Origin: Burkholderiaceae bacterium
GTDB taxonomy: Bacteria > Pseudomonadota > Gammaproteobacteria > Burkholderiales > Burkholderiaceae_C
Length of the DNA stretch: 64,000 nucleotides
Assembly (NCBI GenBank): GCA_019745555.1
Contig: JAIESX010000009.1
Coordinates: forward strand, 45,071 to 109,070
Reading direction: 5' to 3'
The notes beneath the pieces are model-generated. The model saw only the letters and a program-made list of their open reading frames with translations. It was not told where the DNA came from and made no database searches. How positions within the stretch are numbered: position 1 is the stretch's first letter; each line of letters begins with the position of its first letter. A program made the translations under genes and the position numbers. This document shows, one piece after another, positions 17,242-25,236 of the stretch.

Positions 17242-17768
17242 AGCCGACAGTCCTGGTGCTGGCTTCGGGGCGCGGCGAACGTTTTCTTGCCGCGGGCGGT
17301 GCCACGCACAAGCTGCAGGCCCTGCTGGGTGACCAGACCGTGCTGGCGCACACGCTGGATGCCGTGCGCGCCAGCGGTCTGCCCTGGCATCTGGAAGAGG
17401 CGCCGCATCCGGGCATGGGCGACAGCATCGTCGCGGCCGTGCGTGCCACGGCCAGCGCCGACGGCTGGCTGATCCTGCCGGCGGACTTGCCGCTGGTGCG
17501 GCCCGAAACCTTGCGCCTGATTGCCGCTGCGCCGGATGCGCAGACCGTGGTGCGACCGGTCCACCAGGGCCGCCAGGGCCATCCCGTGCGTTTTGCGCGC
17601 ACCTGCGGTGAGGCGCTGATGGCGCTGGGTGGTGCGTCCGGTGCAGCGTCCGTGGTGCGCCGTCATCGGCTCTGGACCGTGGAGGTCGACGACCCCGGCT
17701 GTGTCACCGACATCGACACGCCCGAGGATCTGGCGCGGGCGCAGCGGATCCTGCAGGCGCGGACCTGA
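17238..17768 (+). CDS. MocA-like molybdenum cofactor nucleotidyltransferase
   Basis: A 176-residue NTP transferase of the MobA/MocA fold, start [11 protein letters not shown] at 17238 overlapping the XdhC stop. The nucleotide-binding loop is LASGRGERFLA (the family norm is LAAGxSxRFG), the metal motif is ILPADLPLVRPETL, and the usual GHP (RQGHPV) and late DIDTPEDL motifs are present. It most likely adds CMP to molybdopterin for an XdhC-matured enzyme; a MobA-like role cannot be excluded. Cytoplasmic. Confidence 0.85.
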   Translation: MKPTVLVLASGRGERFLAAGGATHKLQALLGDQTVLAHTLDAVRASGLPWHLEEAPHPGMGDSIVAAVRATASADGWLILPADLPLVRPETLRLIAAAPDAQTVVRPVHQGRQGHPVRFARTCGEALMALGGASGAASVVRRHRLWTVEVDDPGCVTDIDTPEDLARAQRILQART

Positions 17769-17771
17769 GGT

Positions 17772-18284
17772 CTATCCGCGGGTGATGACCGCGCACGCCA
17801 GGCGTGGCCCGGCGTTGCCGGTGGGCTGGGTGGTGTAGTCGTCCGGATCGCGGTGCACGATCAGGCCGCGACCGACGATGTCGGCCTTGCCGCCGCCGAC
17901 GCTGATTCCGTTCGATTCAAAGCTGAAGCGGGCGACGCCCTGGGCGTCGGCCTTGAGGCTGGGCAGATCGCCGGCATGGTGCTCGCCCCGGCCATGGGCG
18001 CCGTGCTTGCGGCCGTCCGGGTTGTAGTGACCGCCGGTGCTCATGCCGTCGCCGCTCGAGCAGTCGCCTTTCTCGTGCACGTGGAAGCCGTGCTCTGCTC
18101 CGGGCTTGAGGCCGCGGACCTCGCCACTGACACGCACCTTGTCGCCGTGCTGCACGAAGCGGACCTCACCGCTGGTGCTGTTGCCACGCGTGGGCTGGAG
18201 CTGGGCGCTGGCGGAGGGCCCGGTGGGTGTGGCACAGGCGGTCAGCAGGACCGCAGCGGCCAGTGGCAAGAGGGGGGTGCGCAT
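17772..18284 (-). CDS. sodC: Cu/Zn superoxide dismutase-like lipoprotein (SodC)
   Basis: A 170-residue protein with a lipoprotein signal (AVLLTACATP, lipidated cysteine near residue 17). The SodC core has copper ligands in HGFHVHEKGDC, the bridging and zinc region in GGHYNPDGRKHGAHGRGEHHAGDLP, and the active-site end GRGLIVHRDPDDY...GNAGPRLACAVI, with the disulfide cysteines and the electrostatic-loop residues. It would remove periplasmic superoxide. It lies 3 nt from the convergent MocA-like gene and has the spacing of a single-gene unit. Confidence 0.92.
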   Translation of the reverse strand: MRTPLLPLAAAVLLTACATPTGPSASAQLQPTRGNSTSGEVRFVQHGDKVRVSGEVRGLKPGAEHGFHVHEKGDCSSGDGMSTGGHYNPDGRKHGAHGRGEHHAGDLPSLKADAQGVARFSFESNGISVGGGKADIVGRGLIVHRDPDDYTTQPTGNAGPRLACAVITRG

Positions 18285-18378
18285 GGTGTCTCCTGTGGTT
18301 GTGATGCGTCGTCACACTGTAGGAGGCCGCTGCCGGCCCCGCAAGCGCGGGGGCGACGACCCTGCCAGGGACGAGGTC

Positions 18379-18924
18379 TCAGCGGGCGTGCGCCAGCAGA
18401 GCCTCCAGCGCCTTGTCGCGGATGCCGTGCGTGCGCAGGCTGTCGTAGGTCTGGCGCGCGTAGTCGTGCGTGCTGCCGTAGCGGCCGCGCGCATGGCTGA
18501 AGATGTGCCGGTACTGGTCCGGGCTCAGGGAGCCGGTGTAATTCGGGCTGCGGCGCGAGAGTGTGAAGGCCAGGGCGCTGACCGGGCCGTGCGCGGTCTC
18601 GCAGCGCAGCCAGCGCGGGTCGTAGACCCCGGTGGGCATCTCGCGCTCCCACAGGGTGTGCAGCACCTCGCGGACCTGCGGCTGCCGAACGCGGAACACC
18701 ATGCCATGGCAGCTGCCGCCCGTGAGCAGGGCGAAGACCAGGCCCGGCAGCTCGGGCGTGCCGCGGTTCACGCGGCTCCACATCTTGAGTGCGCGGTGCC
18801 AGCCGCGCACATGGGCGGGGCGGCGCTCCTCGTAGTCGAAGTCGGGTCGCCAGATCAGCGAGGCGTAGCCGAAGACCCAGAGATCGCCGTGACCACCCCA
18901 TTGCTGCAGGGTGGTGTGCAGCAT
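18379..18924 (-). CDS. ChaC-like gamma-glutamylcyclotransferase
   Basis: A 181-residue protein, start MLHTTLQQWGG at 18924. The longer frame would overlap the GGDEF-EAL gene. Family features are DLWVFGYASLIWRP near the N-terminus (the YGSL-like nucleotide-fold loop), a catalytic glutamate expected in the WEREMPTGVYDPRWL segment, and LSPDQYRHIFSHARGRYGSTHDYA. ChaC enzymes cleave glutathione to 5-oxoproline and Cys-Gly in the cytosol. The gene follows the GGDEF-EAL gene on the same strand with a 44-nt gap. Confidence 0.9.
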   Translation of the reverse strand: MLHTTLQQWGGHGDLWVFGYASLIWRPDFDYEERRPAHVRGWHRALKMWSRVNRGTPELPGLVFALLTGGSCHGMVFRVRQPQVREVLHTLWEREMPTGVYDPRWLRCETAHGPVSALAFTLSRRSPNYTGSLSPDQYRHIFSHARGRYGSTHDYARQTYDSLRTHGIRDKALEALLAHAR

Positions 18925-18968
18925 GGGCGCGGGATCGCGCAGTGGACGGGGCAGGGAGGGCAGGGGAT

Positions 18969-20954
18969 TCACAGGGTACCGAAAAGACTGTGGCTGTGAC
19001 GGGTGGCGGCCAGCCACGCGTCCAGGGCCTGGGGGCGGGCGTGGAGAAAGCCTTGCTGGGCGTCGCAGCCATGGGTGGAGAGGAAGTCGGCCTGCGCCCG
19101 GGTTTCCACGCCCTCGGCGACAACCTTGAGGCCCAGGTGGCTTGCCATGGAGAGGATCATGGCGACGATGGCGGTGTCGTTCGGGTCCTGCGGAGTGTCC
19201 TGGATGAAGCTGCGGTCGATCTTGAGCTCGTGCAGGGGCAGGCGCTTGAGGTAGGCCAGGCTGGAATAGCCGGTGCCGAAGTCGTCAATGGAGAAGCGGA
19301 TGCCGCGGGCTGCCAGGGTCTGCATGCGCTGGCTGGTGCGCTCCAGGTTGTCCAGCAGCAGGCCCTCGGTGACCTCGAAGACCAGCAGCGTGGTGTCGGC
19401 CTGGTGCCGGTCGAGCAGGGTCAGGGTTCGCTCGACGAAATCGGCCTGGTGGAACTGGCGCGGACTGACGTTGATGGCGATCGGCAGCGCATGCCCCGCG
19501 GCCAGCAGCTGCCGCTGGATCTGGCAGGCCTGTGCCAGCACCCAGTCGCCCAGACGCAGGATGAGCTGGCTCTCTTCGGCGATCGGGATGAAGCGTGCCG
19601 GTGCGATGGCACCCAGCGTGGGATGCGTCCAGCGCAGCAGCAGCTCGACGCCGACCACGGCGCCGGTAGCGTCGAGCTGGGATTGCAGGTGCAGGTCCAG
19701 CTGATCCTGCTCGATGGCCCGTGCCAGCTCGTGTTCCAGTACGAGTTGCGCCTCGACCTCCTGCTGCATCGCTGCTTCGAAGTAGGCGATGCGATTGCGG
19801 CCGGCCGCCTTGGCACGGTACATGGCGGTATCGGCGTCGCGCAGCAGCTCTTCGGCGGTCTGTGCGCTCGCGCCCAGCACCACGACGCCGATGCTGGCAT
19901 GGGCGGTATAGGGCTGCCCGTCGACGATGAAGGGTTGTTCGAAGGCTTCACGCACCTTGCCGGCGATCACGCGGGCTGTGCGGCCATCACCCTCGGTCTC
20001 GGTGCTGCCATGCAGGGCGAGTATCACGAACTCGTCGCCACCCAGGCGTGCCACCGTATCGTCTTCGCGCATCAGGCCGCTGAGGCGTTGTGCCACCGCC
20101 ATCAGCAGCGCGTCCCCGGCAGCGTGACCGCGCGCGTCGTTGATGTTCTTGAAGCGGTCCAGGTCCAGGTAAAGCAGGGTGGCACCCCGGGTCTTGCGGC
20201 GGGCGCTGGCCTGGGCCTGGGTCAGCCGGTCCATGAGCAGGCGGCGGTTGGGCAGGCCGGTGAGTTCGTCATAGTAGGCGAGGCGGTTCAGCGCCTCGGC
20301 CGTGCGTTGCAGTTCTGCATTGACGCGCTGCAGATCGTCCTGCCCTTGCTGGAGCGATGCGGTGATGACCCGCTGCCGCTCCAGCGAGCGCTCGAGCTGC
20401 TGCAGGAGCACCGCACAGGAGATCGTGATGATGGTGTTGATGAACAGGAAGTTCAGCGTGATGACCGTCCACTCCACGAAAGGCCGGGACTCGAAGCCGG
20501 GCAGATGCAGGTCGTTGTTGCCCAGGTAGCCCACGGTCATCAGCGTGAGTGCGTTGACCAGCAGGGCGAACAAGGCAGGCCGCAGGCCCAGCAGCAGTGC
20601 GGCCATGACCGGAAATGCCATGAGGTAGATCTGGCTGACCGGTCCGACGATGAAGAGGAACCAGACCCCGAGCAGGTAGACCAGGGTCAGCAGGTTCCAG
20701 GTGCGCATACGGTAGGACAGGCGAGGGTACTTCCATAGCGCCAGCACCCAGACCAGGGCGGCCAGGTCGATCCAGGCGATGCTCCACAGGCCTTGCTGGG
20801 CCGCCAGCCAGATGCTGGGCAGGGCGGTCAGCACGCCCAGTACGGCGACGAAGAGCAGGATGGTCGAGAGGATGCGGTGGCGCCAGTCGTGCAGTACCTC
20901 CGGCTCGGCCGGCGCCGATGCCAGGATGCGCTGGAGCAGGGCAGTCACTCTCAA
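18969..20954 (-). CDS. Membrane-bound GGDEF-EAL protein (cyclic-di-GMP turnover)
   Basis: A 661-residue protein. Five or six membrane helices occupy about residues 25-205 (a MASE-like sensor without a recognised ligand site). A short coiled coil and a GGDEF domain with an intact GGDEF motif near residue 306 follow. In the EAL domain the signature reads ELL instead of EAL (VGVELLLRW, near 436). The other catalytic motifs are present: INVSPRQF, DDFGTGYSSL, LKIDRSFI and VAEGVET. Substitutions at the second residue of EAL are often tolerated, so both activities are possible. It may set motility or biofilm state. Confidence 0.93.
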   Translation of the reverse strand: MRVTALLQRILASAPAEPEVLHDWRHRILSTILLFVAVLGVLTALPSIWLAAQQGLWSIAWIDLAALVWVLALWKYPRLSYRMRTWNLLTLVYLLGVWFLFIVGPVSQIYLMAFPVMAALLLGLRPALFALLVNALTLMTVGYLGNNDLHLPGFESRPFVEWTVITLNFLFINTIITISCAVLLQQLERSLERQRVITASLQQGQDDLQRVNAELQRTAEALNRLAYYDELTGLPNRRLLMDRLTQAQASARRKTRGATLLYLDLDRFKNINDARGHAAGDALLMAVAQRLSGLMREDDTVARLGGDEFVILALHGSTETEGDGRTARVIAGKVREAFEQPFIVDGQPYTAHASIGVVVLGASAQTAEELLRDADTAMYRAKAAGRNRIAYFEAAMQQEVEAQLVLEHELARAIEQDQLDLHLQSQLDATGAVVGVELLLRWTHPTLGAIAPARFIPIAEESQLILRLGDWVLAQACQIQRQLLAAGHALPIAINVSPRQFHQADFVERTLTLLDRHQADTTLLVFEVTEGLLLDNLERTSQRMQTLAARGIRFSIDDFGTGYSSLAYLKRLPLHELKIDRSFIQDTPQDPNDTAIVAMILSMASHLGLKVVAEGVETRAQADFLSTHGCDAQQGFLHARPQALDAWLAATRHSHSLFGTL

Positions 20955-21101
20955 GGTACGGGACCTCGCAGGGGATGCGACGGGCGGGGCTGCCCGTCGT
21001 GGTGCCCATCCTAGCCTGAGTCGGCCGCAGGCGGCGACCGTGGGGGTGACGGACCCGTGGTCTATGGCGAAAAAATCACGCCATCGGGCCCCGGACGGGG
21101 C

Positions 21102-21137
21102 TCAGGCGTCGCGCTGGATCAGCTCGATCTTGTAGCC
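21102..21137 (-). pseudogene. gloA: Displaced 3' end of gloA left of the prophage
   Basis: Read leftward, this stretch gives [15 protein letters not shown], the natural end of a glyoxalase I. The rest of gloA now lies 41 kb away at 62,153-62,545. The open frame continues rightward into phage DNA only by chance. This is the residue of the original host gene, cut off when the prophage integrated. Confidence 0.85.
21124..21137. other. attL core
   Basis: TCGATCTTGTAGCC is repeated exactly at 62,181-62,194 (attR). The identity extends imperfectly: AGC here and AGT there precede it, and AT here and GT there follow. The two copies lie 41,057 bp apart and bracket a complete set of phage genes with an integrase just inside the left copy. 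The core encodes G-Y-K-I and the first two bases of the glutamate codon of gloA. Confidence 0.85.
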
Positions 21138-21239
21138 ATTAAGCCCACATTCGGCCATCTGTCGAACTCCTTGAAAATCAACAACTTGCATCGCTATATC
21201 CGGTGCTTCGCCCAGCTCAAATACCCTGAAAACCAGCTC

Positions 21240-21262
21240 CAGCCGCCACAAAATGGCGGCTG
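21240..21262. repeat. Inverted repeat, candidate integrase arm site (left)
   Basis: CAGCCGCCA and TGGCGGCTG (9-bp perfect arms, 5-nt centre), about 103 bp inside attL and 50 bp before the integrase gene. The same 9-mer TGGCGGCTG and a close variant occur next to attR (62,127-62,147). Repeats near both att cores are typical of arm-type binding sites of tyrosine integrases. It could instead be a hairpin in the integrase leader. Confidence 0.5.
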
Positions 21263-21312
21263 AGACGCTGCCGATCGGATAGCATAGCCGTCTGAACGAG
21301 ACGGGGACCGGC

Positions 21313-22524
21313 ATGGCAAGAGCAAGACAGAAGCCTTCGGGCAAGTGGGAAATCGGGCTGCGGCATCCATCGCTTCCTGGTGGCCGCAAGTATTTCACAT
21401 TCGACACTGAGGCCGAGGCCAACGCCTACGCCGACCAGTGGCGGCTGATGAAGATGGCGGACATCGCGCCGCCGGCAGAGCTGCTGAAGGCAGCACCCAA
21501 GAACACGGTGACGCTCGCCCATGTGGTGCGGGCCTGGATGAATAGCGGGCTGGCTGCGCCGACCCAGCAATCCGCCCTGGGCTCGCTGGTGATGGAGGTC
21601 GGGTCCGTGCGCCTGGCCGATGCCAGCTACAAGTGGCTCATGGAGTACGTGCAGCGCTTGAAGGTCAAAAACAACCTGACGCCGACATCCATCAAGCACC
21701 GGGTCCAAGCGCTCGGGCGCTCCATCGACGAGTACCTGCGCCATCATCCCGACGTGGTGATGCAGAACCCGACGCGCCTGCTGCCCAAGGGGTACGCCAA
21801 CTATTCCGAGGTCGATGCGAAGCTCGCCGAAGCGGCCGGCGGGGAGGCCAAGGAGAACGTCGCGCGCGATCGCCGGCTGAATCCTGGAGAGCACGAGAAG
21901 ATCGTCGCGGTCCTGTCTGGCCATCAGCGCGAGGACAAGCAGCGCGGGCTTCAGCTCAAGGGCGGCAATGCCCTGCTGACCATGTACCTGCTGATCGTGA
22001 ACACGGGCCTGCGCCTGAAGGAGGCGTACACGCTGACGCGCGGCCAGGTGGACATGGATGCGAAGGTGATTCGGGTGCAGAACAGCAAGCAGTGGCGCGG
22101 CAAGGTGTCGTTCCGCGATGTGCCCATGCGACCCGAGGCGCATGCAGCTCTGGCCAACTACCTGAGCACGCGGCCCATGCTACCCAGCGCGCGCCTGTTC
22201 CCGTTCATGGATGAAGAGCCGGACCTTCCGATCAAGAAGGTCAGCCAGCGTCTGAGCTTTCGGTACCGGCTGGCGTTCGAGTATGCGGGGATCGTGGGCC
22301 TGCACGAGCACGACTTGCGGCACGAGGCCACATGCCGCTGGCTGGAGCTGAAGGACGCCACGGGCAACTGGATGTTCCGCCTGGAAGAGGTCAACCGCAT
22401 CATGGGCTGGTCGAGCAATTCGACCATGGCCCAGCGGTATGCGTCATTCCGAGGGTCCGATCTGGCCGCTAGGCTGTGGGCAACATCAGCGGCGGCGGCT
22501 GCCGGCGCTTCGGCTTCGCAGTGA
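21313..22524 (+). CDS. Tyrosine-type phage integrase
   Basis: A 403-residue protein. An N-terminal arm-binding domain opens MARARQKPSGKWEIG and a core-binding helical domain covers about residues 65-160. The catalytic domain has the expected residues: Arg in NTGLRLKEAYTL (about 231), the HDLRHEATCRW box (about 335-345) and the nucleophile Tyr376 in AQRYASFRG. The start has a GGGGA-type ribosome-binding site 6 nt upstream (GACGGGGACCGGC). It lies immediately inside attL, reads inward, and recombines attP with the 3' end of gloA. Its 3' end overlaps the convergent excisionase-like gene by 56 nt. Confidence 0.95.
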   Translation: MARARQKPSGKWEIGLRHPSLPGGRKYFTFDTEAEANAYADQWRLMKMADIAPPAELLKAAPKNTVTLAHVVRAWMNSGLAAPTQQSALGSLVMEVGSVRLADASYKWLMEYVQRLKVKNNLTPTSIKHRVQALGRSIDEYLRHHPDVVMQNPTRLLPKGYANYSEVDAKLAEAAGGEAKENVARDRRLNPGEHEKIVAVLSGHQREDKQRGLQLKGGNALLTMYLLIVNTGLRLKEAYTLTRGQVDMDAKVIRVQNSKQWRGKVSFRDVPMRPEAHAALANYLSTRPMLPSARLFPFMDEEPDLPIKKVSQRLSFRYRLAFEYAGIVGLHEHDLRHEATCRWLELKDATGNWMFRLEEVNRIMGWSSNSTMAQRYASFRGSDLAARLWATSAAAAAGASASQ

Positions 22525-22747
22525 TCTGCACCACGCCGGGCTGGCGCTTGGCCCGGCGCTCGTCGGCTTCGCGGCGGGCCTTCTCTGCCAGGTAGGCCAG
22601 CAAGTCGGAGCGGACAAAGAGCCAGCTCCGGCCGATCTTCAGGCCAGGAATCTCGCCGGCACGCGCCAGCTCTTCGACTTGCTCCGATGTGCAACGGAGC
22701 AAGGCCGCGCACTCGTCGGAATCAATGGTTTCGACGCTCATGCTCAT
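22469..22747 (-). CDS. Excisionase-like MerR/HTH DNA-binding protein
   Basis: A 92-residue protein with a helix-turn-helix of the excisionase type: DECAALLRCTSEQVEELARAGEIPGLKIGRSWLFVRSDLLAYL (described here in pieces: DECAALLRC, then EIPGLKIG, then WLFVRSDL). This is the usual fold of small phage DNA-bending Xis proteins. The C-terminal 35 residues are basic and Pro-rich. It is the last gene of the leftward PL operon and lies next to int, as expected for Xis. The 56-nt convergent overlap with int means that PL transcription runs antisense into int. Confidence 0.75.
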   Translation of the reverse strand: MSMSVETIDSDECAALLRCTSEQVEELARAGEIPGLKIGRSWLFVRSDLLAYLAEKARREADERRAKRQPGVVQITAKPKRRQPPPLMLPTA

Positions 22748-22978
22748 TCAATCCAACCACTTCAATCTTGTTGCGCCGCCGTGGCCGTGGATGTGCTCGG
22801 CGGCGTGAACGTTTGGGTAAATGACGTGGCTGGCCATCATCGAGCGCCAGCGCACGGCTACGGTGCCGTCCGTGAACTGGACGCCTTCGGCGACGATCCC
22901 AGTCCCGGACATGCCAGACACGTCCTCATTGCGCTGGAAGATGAACCGGCGCATGAGGATGTCTTGCTGGACGCTCAT
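22748..22978 (-). CDS. Small conserved phage protein of unknown function
   Basis: A 76-residue protein starting MSVQQDILMRRFIFQRNEDVSG, with a beta-rich middle (GTGIVAEGVQFTDGTVAVRWRS) and a histidine cluster (HAAEHIHGHGG). Proteins with this pattern (an F-x-R-x-E-D-x-x-G start, GVQFxDGTVxxRW, IHGHGG) are common small genes in temperate phage early operons; no function is assigned. It overlaps its upstream neighbour by 4 nt and abuts the excisionase-like gene, so it is translated from the PL message. Confidence 0.7.
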   Translation of the reverse strand: MSVQQDILMRRFIFQRNEDVSGMSGTGIVAEGVQFTDGTVAVRWRSMMASHVIYPNVHAAEHIHGHGGATRLKWLD

Positions 22979-23766
22979 GCCGCACCCTTCAAGGTGACGC
23001 TGAAACCGTCAATCTCGAACTGATGCACTCCGCGCAAGTGCTCTTTCACGACGGTCAGCCCGCCAGTCGTGCGCCTGGAGTGCTTTGCGACCCAGTGAAG
23101 CAGTGACTTGCGTCTGTCGCCGACCATCGGACCATCACGCAGCTTGAATACGTCCAGATGCTCGCCCTGTGGTACCGGAAAGATCAGCCCGGCGCGCTCT
23201 CTGACCGTGGCCTGAAACGCTCCAGGCCGAACTGAGTCTTCCACCATTGAGGCCGCCAGCACCAAGAACACGCCGTCTGAAACGCCGCCCTGGTTTTTTG
23301 TGCCCTCGATGATGACCCGCACCGGTCTGCCGGTCTTGCTGATGGCGGCAACCCGTTTCCGATAGTCCGAGCTGCCGTTGGCTCGTATGAAGCGGGAGTG
23401 ATACTCGTACAAGTCCGCTCCTGGCGATGCGACCCATACTCCTGGCGGTCTCTTGGTGAGCTTCTTGAAGGCGGACCATTTCACGGTGTCGCCGGAGACA
23501 AGCGCAATTTCAGTGAGATTTCCAAGCAAGTCTTGAGGTGTCTGTAAGAGCAAGGCTGCGTCCATAGCGAACTCTCGCTCTCCATTGACCTGCGCTGTGT
23601 ATGCCAAAGAAGGTTCAAGCGGGGCAAAGCGCAGTCTTACTCCGGCGTCGTGCTCTGTAGAGATTTGCTTTGTCTGATGCCTTCCGAAGCTGGTCGCGTC
23701 ATCGCCGCTGTCGGCGCATACGAAGTGCGCGAGCATCGTCGCAATTTGATCTATCTGGTCATTCAT
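22975..23766 (-). CDS. Unknown early phage protein (263 aa)
   Basis: A 263-residue protein; start MNDQIDQIATML at 23766, since the longer frame would read across the ssb gene. It is soluble with no signal peptide or clear motif. Two recognisable halves are an N-terminal part rich in beta strands (AGVRLRFAPLEPSLAYTAQV) and a C-terminal part with a basic patch (GDRRKSLLHWVAKHSRRTTGG) that could contact nucleic acid. It lies between ssb and small genes of the PL operon, so a role in recombination or host take-over is plausible but not shown. Confidence 0.65.
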   Translation of the reverse strand: MNDQIDQIATMLAHFVCADSGDDATSFGRHQTKQISTEHDAGVRLRFAPLEPSLAYTAQVNGEREFAMDAALLLQTPQDLLGNLTEIALVSGDTVKWSAFKKLTKRPPGVWVASPGADLYEYHSRFIRANGSSDYRKRVAAISKTGRPVRVIIEGTKNQGGVSDGVFLVLAASMVEDSVRPGAFQATVRERAGLIFPVPQGEHLDVFKLRDGPMVGDRRKSLLHWVAKHSRRTTGGLTVVKEHLRGVHQFEIDGFSVTLKGAA

Positions 23767-23777
23767 TGCGGGTCTCG

Positions 23778-24218
23778 TCAGAACAGGATGTCGTCGTCCA
23801 TGTCGTCGAAGCCGGACCCTTGGGCGGCTGGCGCTGGACGCTGCTGGTTGGTGCTGGGACGGGGCGCGTGCTCGCCGCCCTGGTTGTTCTCGCGGCTGCT
23901 GAGCAACTTCAGCTCGTTCGCGCGGATGTCGGTCGCGTACTTCTCCGAGCCGTCCTTGTCGGTGTACTTGCGGGTCTTGATCTTTCCGCTCACGTAGACG
24001 AGGCCGCCCTTTTTGACGTACTGGCCGACGATTTCGTCCAGGCGGCCGAAGGTGCTGATGCGATGCCATTCGGTCTCTTCGCGCAGCTCGCCGGACTGCT
24101 TGTCCTTCCACTTCTCGGTGGTGGCCACGGAGAAGTTGGCGACGGCTTCGCCGCTGGGAAGGTATCGGACTTCTGGGTCTTTGCCGACGCGGCCGATGAT
24201 CTGGACTTGGTTCAGCAT
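23778..24218 (-). CDS. ssb: Single-stranded DNA-binding protein
   Basis: A 146-residue SSB: OB fold (MLNQVQIIGRVGKDPEVRYL, TEWHRISTFGRLDEIVGQYV, KGGLVYVSGKIKTRKY) for about 110 residues, then a Gln/Pro-rich linker and an acidic tail ending DDMDDDILF, the peptide that docks partner proteins. It is a phage copy in the recombination operon with exonuclease and Bet, where it protects single strands during replication or annealing. It overlaps the next upstream gene by 7 nt. Confidence 0.95.
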   Translation of the reverse strand: MLNQVQIIGRVGKDPEVRYLPSGEAVANFSVATTEKWKDKQSGELREETEWHRISTFGRLDEIVGQYVKKGGLVYVSGKIKTRKYTDKDGSEKYATDIRANELKLLSSRENNQGGEHAPRPSTNQQRPAPAAQGSGFDDMDDDILF

Positions 24219-24430
24219 GTCGCTGTCTCTTTCTCTTTCAGGTGGTACTGCGCGACGTGCTTGCCGTTGGGCAGTTCTAGGGTCTTGGTTTCGATGTCGT
24301 AGCCTGCTTGGCGCAGGTCATTGATCCGGGCAGCCAGTCGGAAGCAGCCGCAACCGTCGAGCGCGTCGATCGCGGTGACGGGGCCGTGCTTCAGCCTGGT
24401 CAGAATCCACTCGGTTTGCGACTGCTTCAT
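24212..24430 (-). CDS. Small winged-helix/HTH protein
   Basis: A 72-residue protein: MKQSQTEWILTRLKHGPVTAIDALDGCGCFRLAARINDLRQAGYDIET. This is the small helix-turn-helix family found in phages (HTH_39 type), in which a winged helix of about 60 residues is the whole protein. The role is unknown. It lies between ssb and the coiled-coil protein gene and overlaps ssb by 7 nt. Confidence 0.7.
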   Translation of the reverse strand: MKQSQTEWILTRLKHGPVTAIDALDGCGCFRLAARINDLRQAGYDIETKTLELPNGKHVAQYHLKEKETATC

Positions 24431-24441
24431 GGGCCTTCCCT

Positions 24442-25233
24442 TCAGGCAGCGCGGGCCGAAATGCTGCGTTCAGCCACGGCCATGACGCCGGGGTAGAGCT
24501 GGCCGGCCTTCTTGAAGGCGCGGGCCTGGGCTCCGAGGAACTTGGTGTCGGCCTGGATCGCCTCGATCGGCGCGGTACCTGCGGCCACGGCTTTCACCAG
24601 TTCCATGAGTTCGGTGACTTCGGCGCTGAAGGTCATGCGACCGCTGATGCCCGAGACTTTGGCCGGGGCTTCGACGGCTGGCGCGGCGGTGACGACGTTG
24701 GCAGTCACGGCAGCCATTGCCGCCTGCTCCTGCGCGGCCTGCGCCTGGATCATTGCGCGCGCTGCGGCTTCCTGGTCGCCGGCAGCGGCGGCTGCCTGCG
24801 CTTCTTCCTGGGCTTTGCGTGCGGCCTCCTGCTGCTCGCGTTCGATGGCGGCCAGGCGCTCACGTTCGGCTCGGGCTGCGGCCTCTGCTTCCGCGCGTGC
24901 GATGGCGGCCAGGCGCTCCTGCTCGGTGGTCCACGTCACCATGGCGCGCTTGAGTGTCGCTTCTGCTTTGTCCAGGTAGTCCTTGGGCGCGCGGAACAAG
25001 TCATTCACGGCTTTGACCGCCTGATTCAGGGGGCCGGTGATGCTTGTGCGCTTCTCTTCGACTTCCTTTTGGAGCGCCTTGACCTGCTTGAGGTCGTCGC
25101 TGGCCAGCTCGAACATCGTGTGGCTGTCGATCACGAAGTCGTTGGCACTGGAGAGAGCTGATTGCGCCTTGCCGGCGAGAACGATCGCGCTGCTGGCGTC
25201 GTATGCGATGGTGTCTTGGGTCTTGGTTTCCAT
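24442..25233 (-). CDS. Coiled-coil protein of the recombination operon
   Basis: A 263-residue protein. The N-terminal helical region covers about residues 1-100 (conserved-looking KEVEEKRTSITGPLNQAVKAVN and FRAPKDYLDKAE). A long Ala/Glu/Arg-rich coiled coil covers about 100-170. The C-terminal domain opens ISGRMTFSAEVTELMELVKAV and is followed by GAQARAFKKAGQLYPGV. It lies 3 nt from the exonuclease gene. Proteins of this type occur next to phage exonuclease and annealing genes. It could take the place of Gam or act as an assembly scaffold, but no function is known to me. Confidence 0.65.
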   Translation of the reverse strand: METKTQDTIAYDASSAIVLAGKAQSALSSANDFVIDSHTMFELASDDLKQVKALQKEVEEKRTSITGPLNQAVKAVNDLFRAPKDYLDKAEATLKRAMVTWTTEQERLAAIARAEAEAAARAERERLAAIEREQQEAARKAQEEAQAAAAAGDQEAAARAMIQAQAAQEQAAMAAVTANVVTAAPAVEAPAKVSGISGRMTFSAEVTELMELVKAVAAGTAPIEAIQADTKFLGAQARAFKKAGQLYPGVMAVAERSISARAA

Positions 25234-25236
25234 GGT

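Noticed and set aside
20977..21000. Inverted repeat GACGGGC...GCCCGTC between the GGDEF-EAL gene and attL as a terminator
   Set aside because: There is no T-tract on either strand, so it is only a GC-rich hairpin.
21102..21422. Open leftward frame across attL as an intact gene
   Set aside because: Only its last twelve codons are the displaced gloA end; the rest is phage DNA read by chance and overlaps the integrase start.
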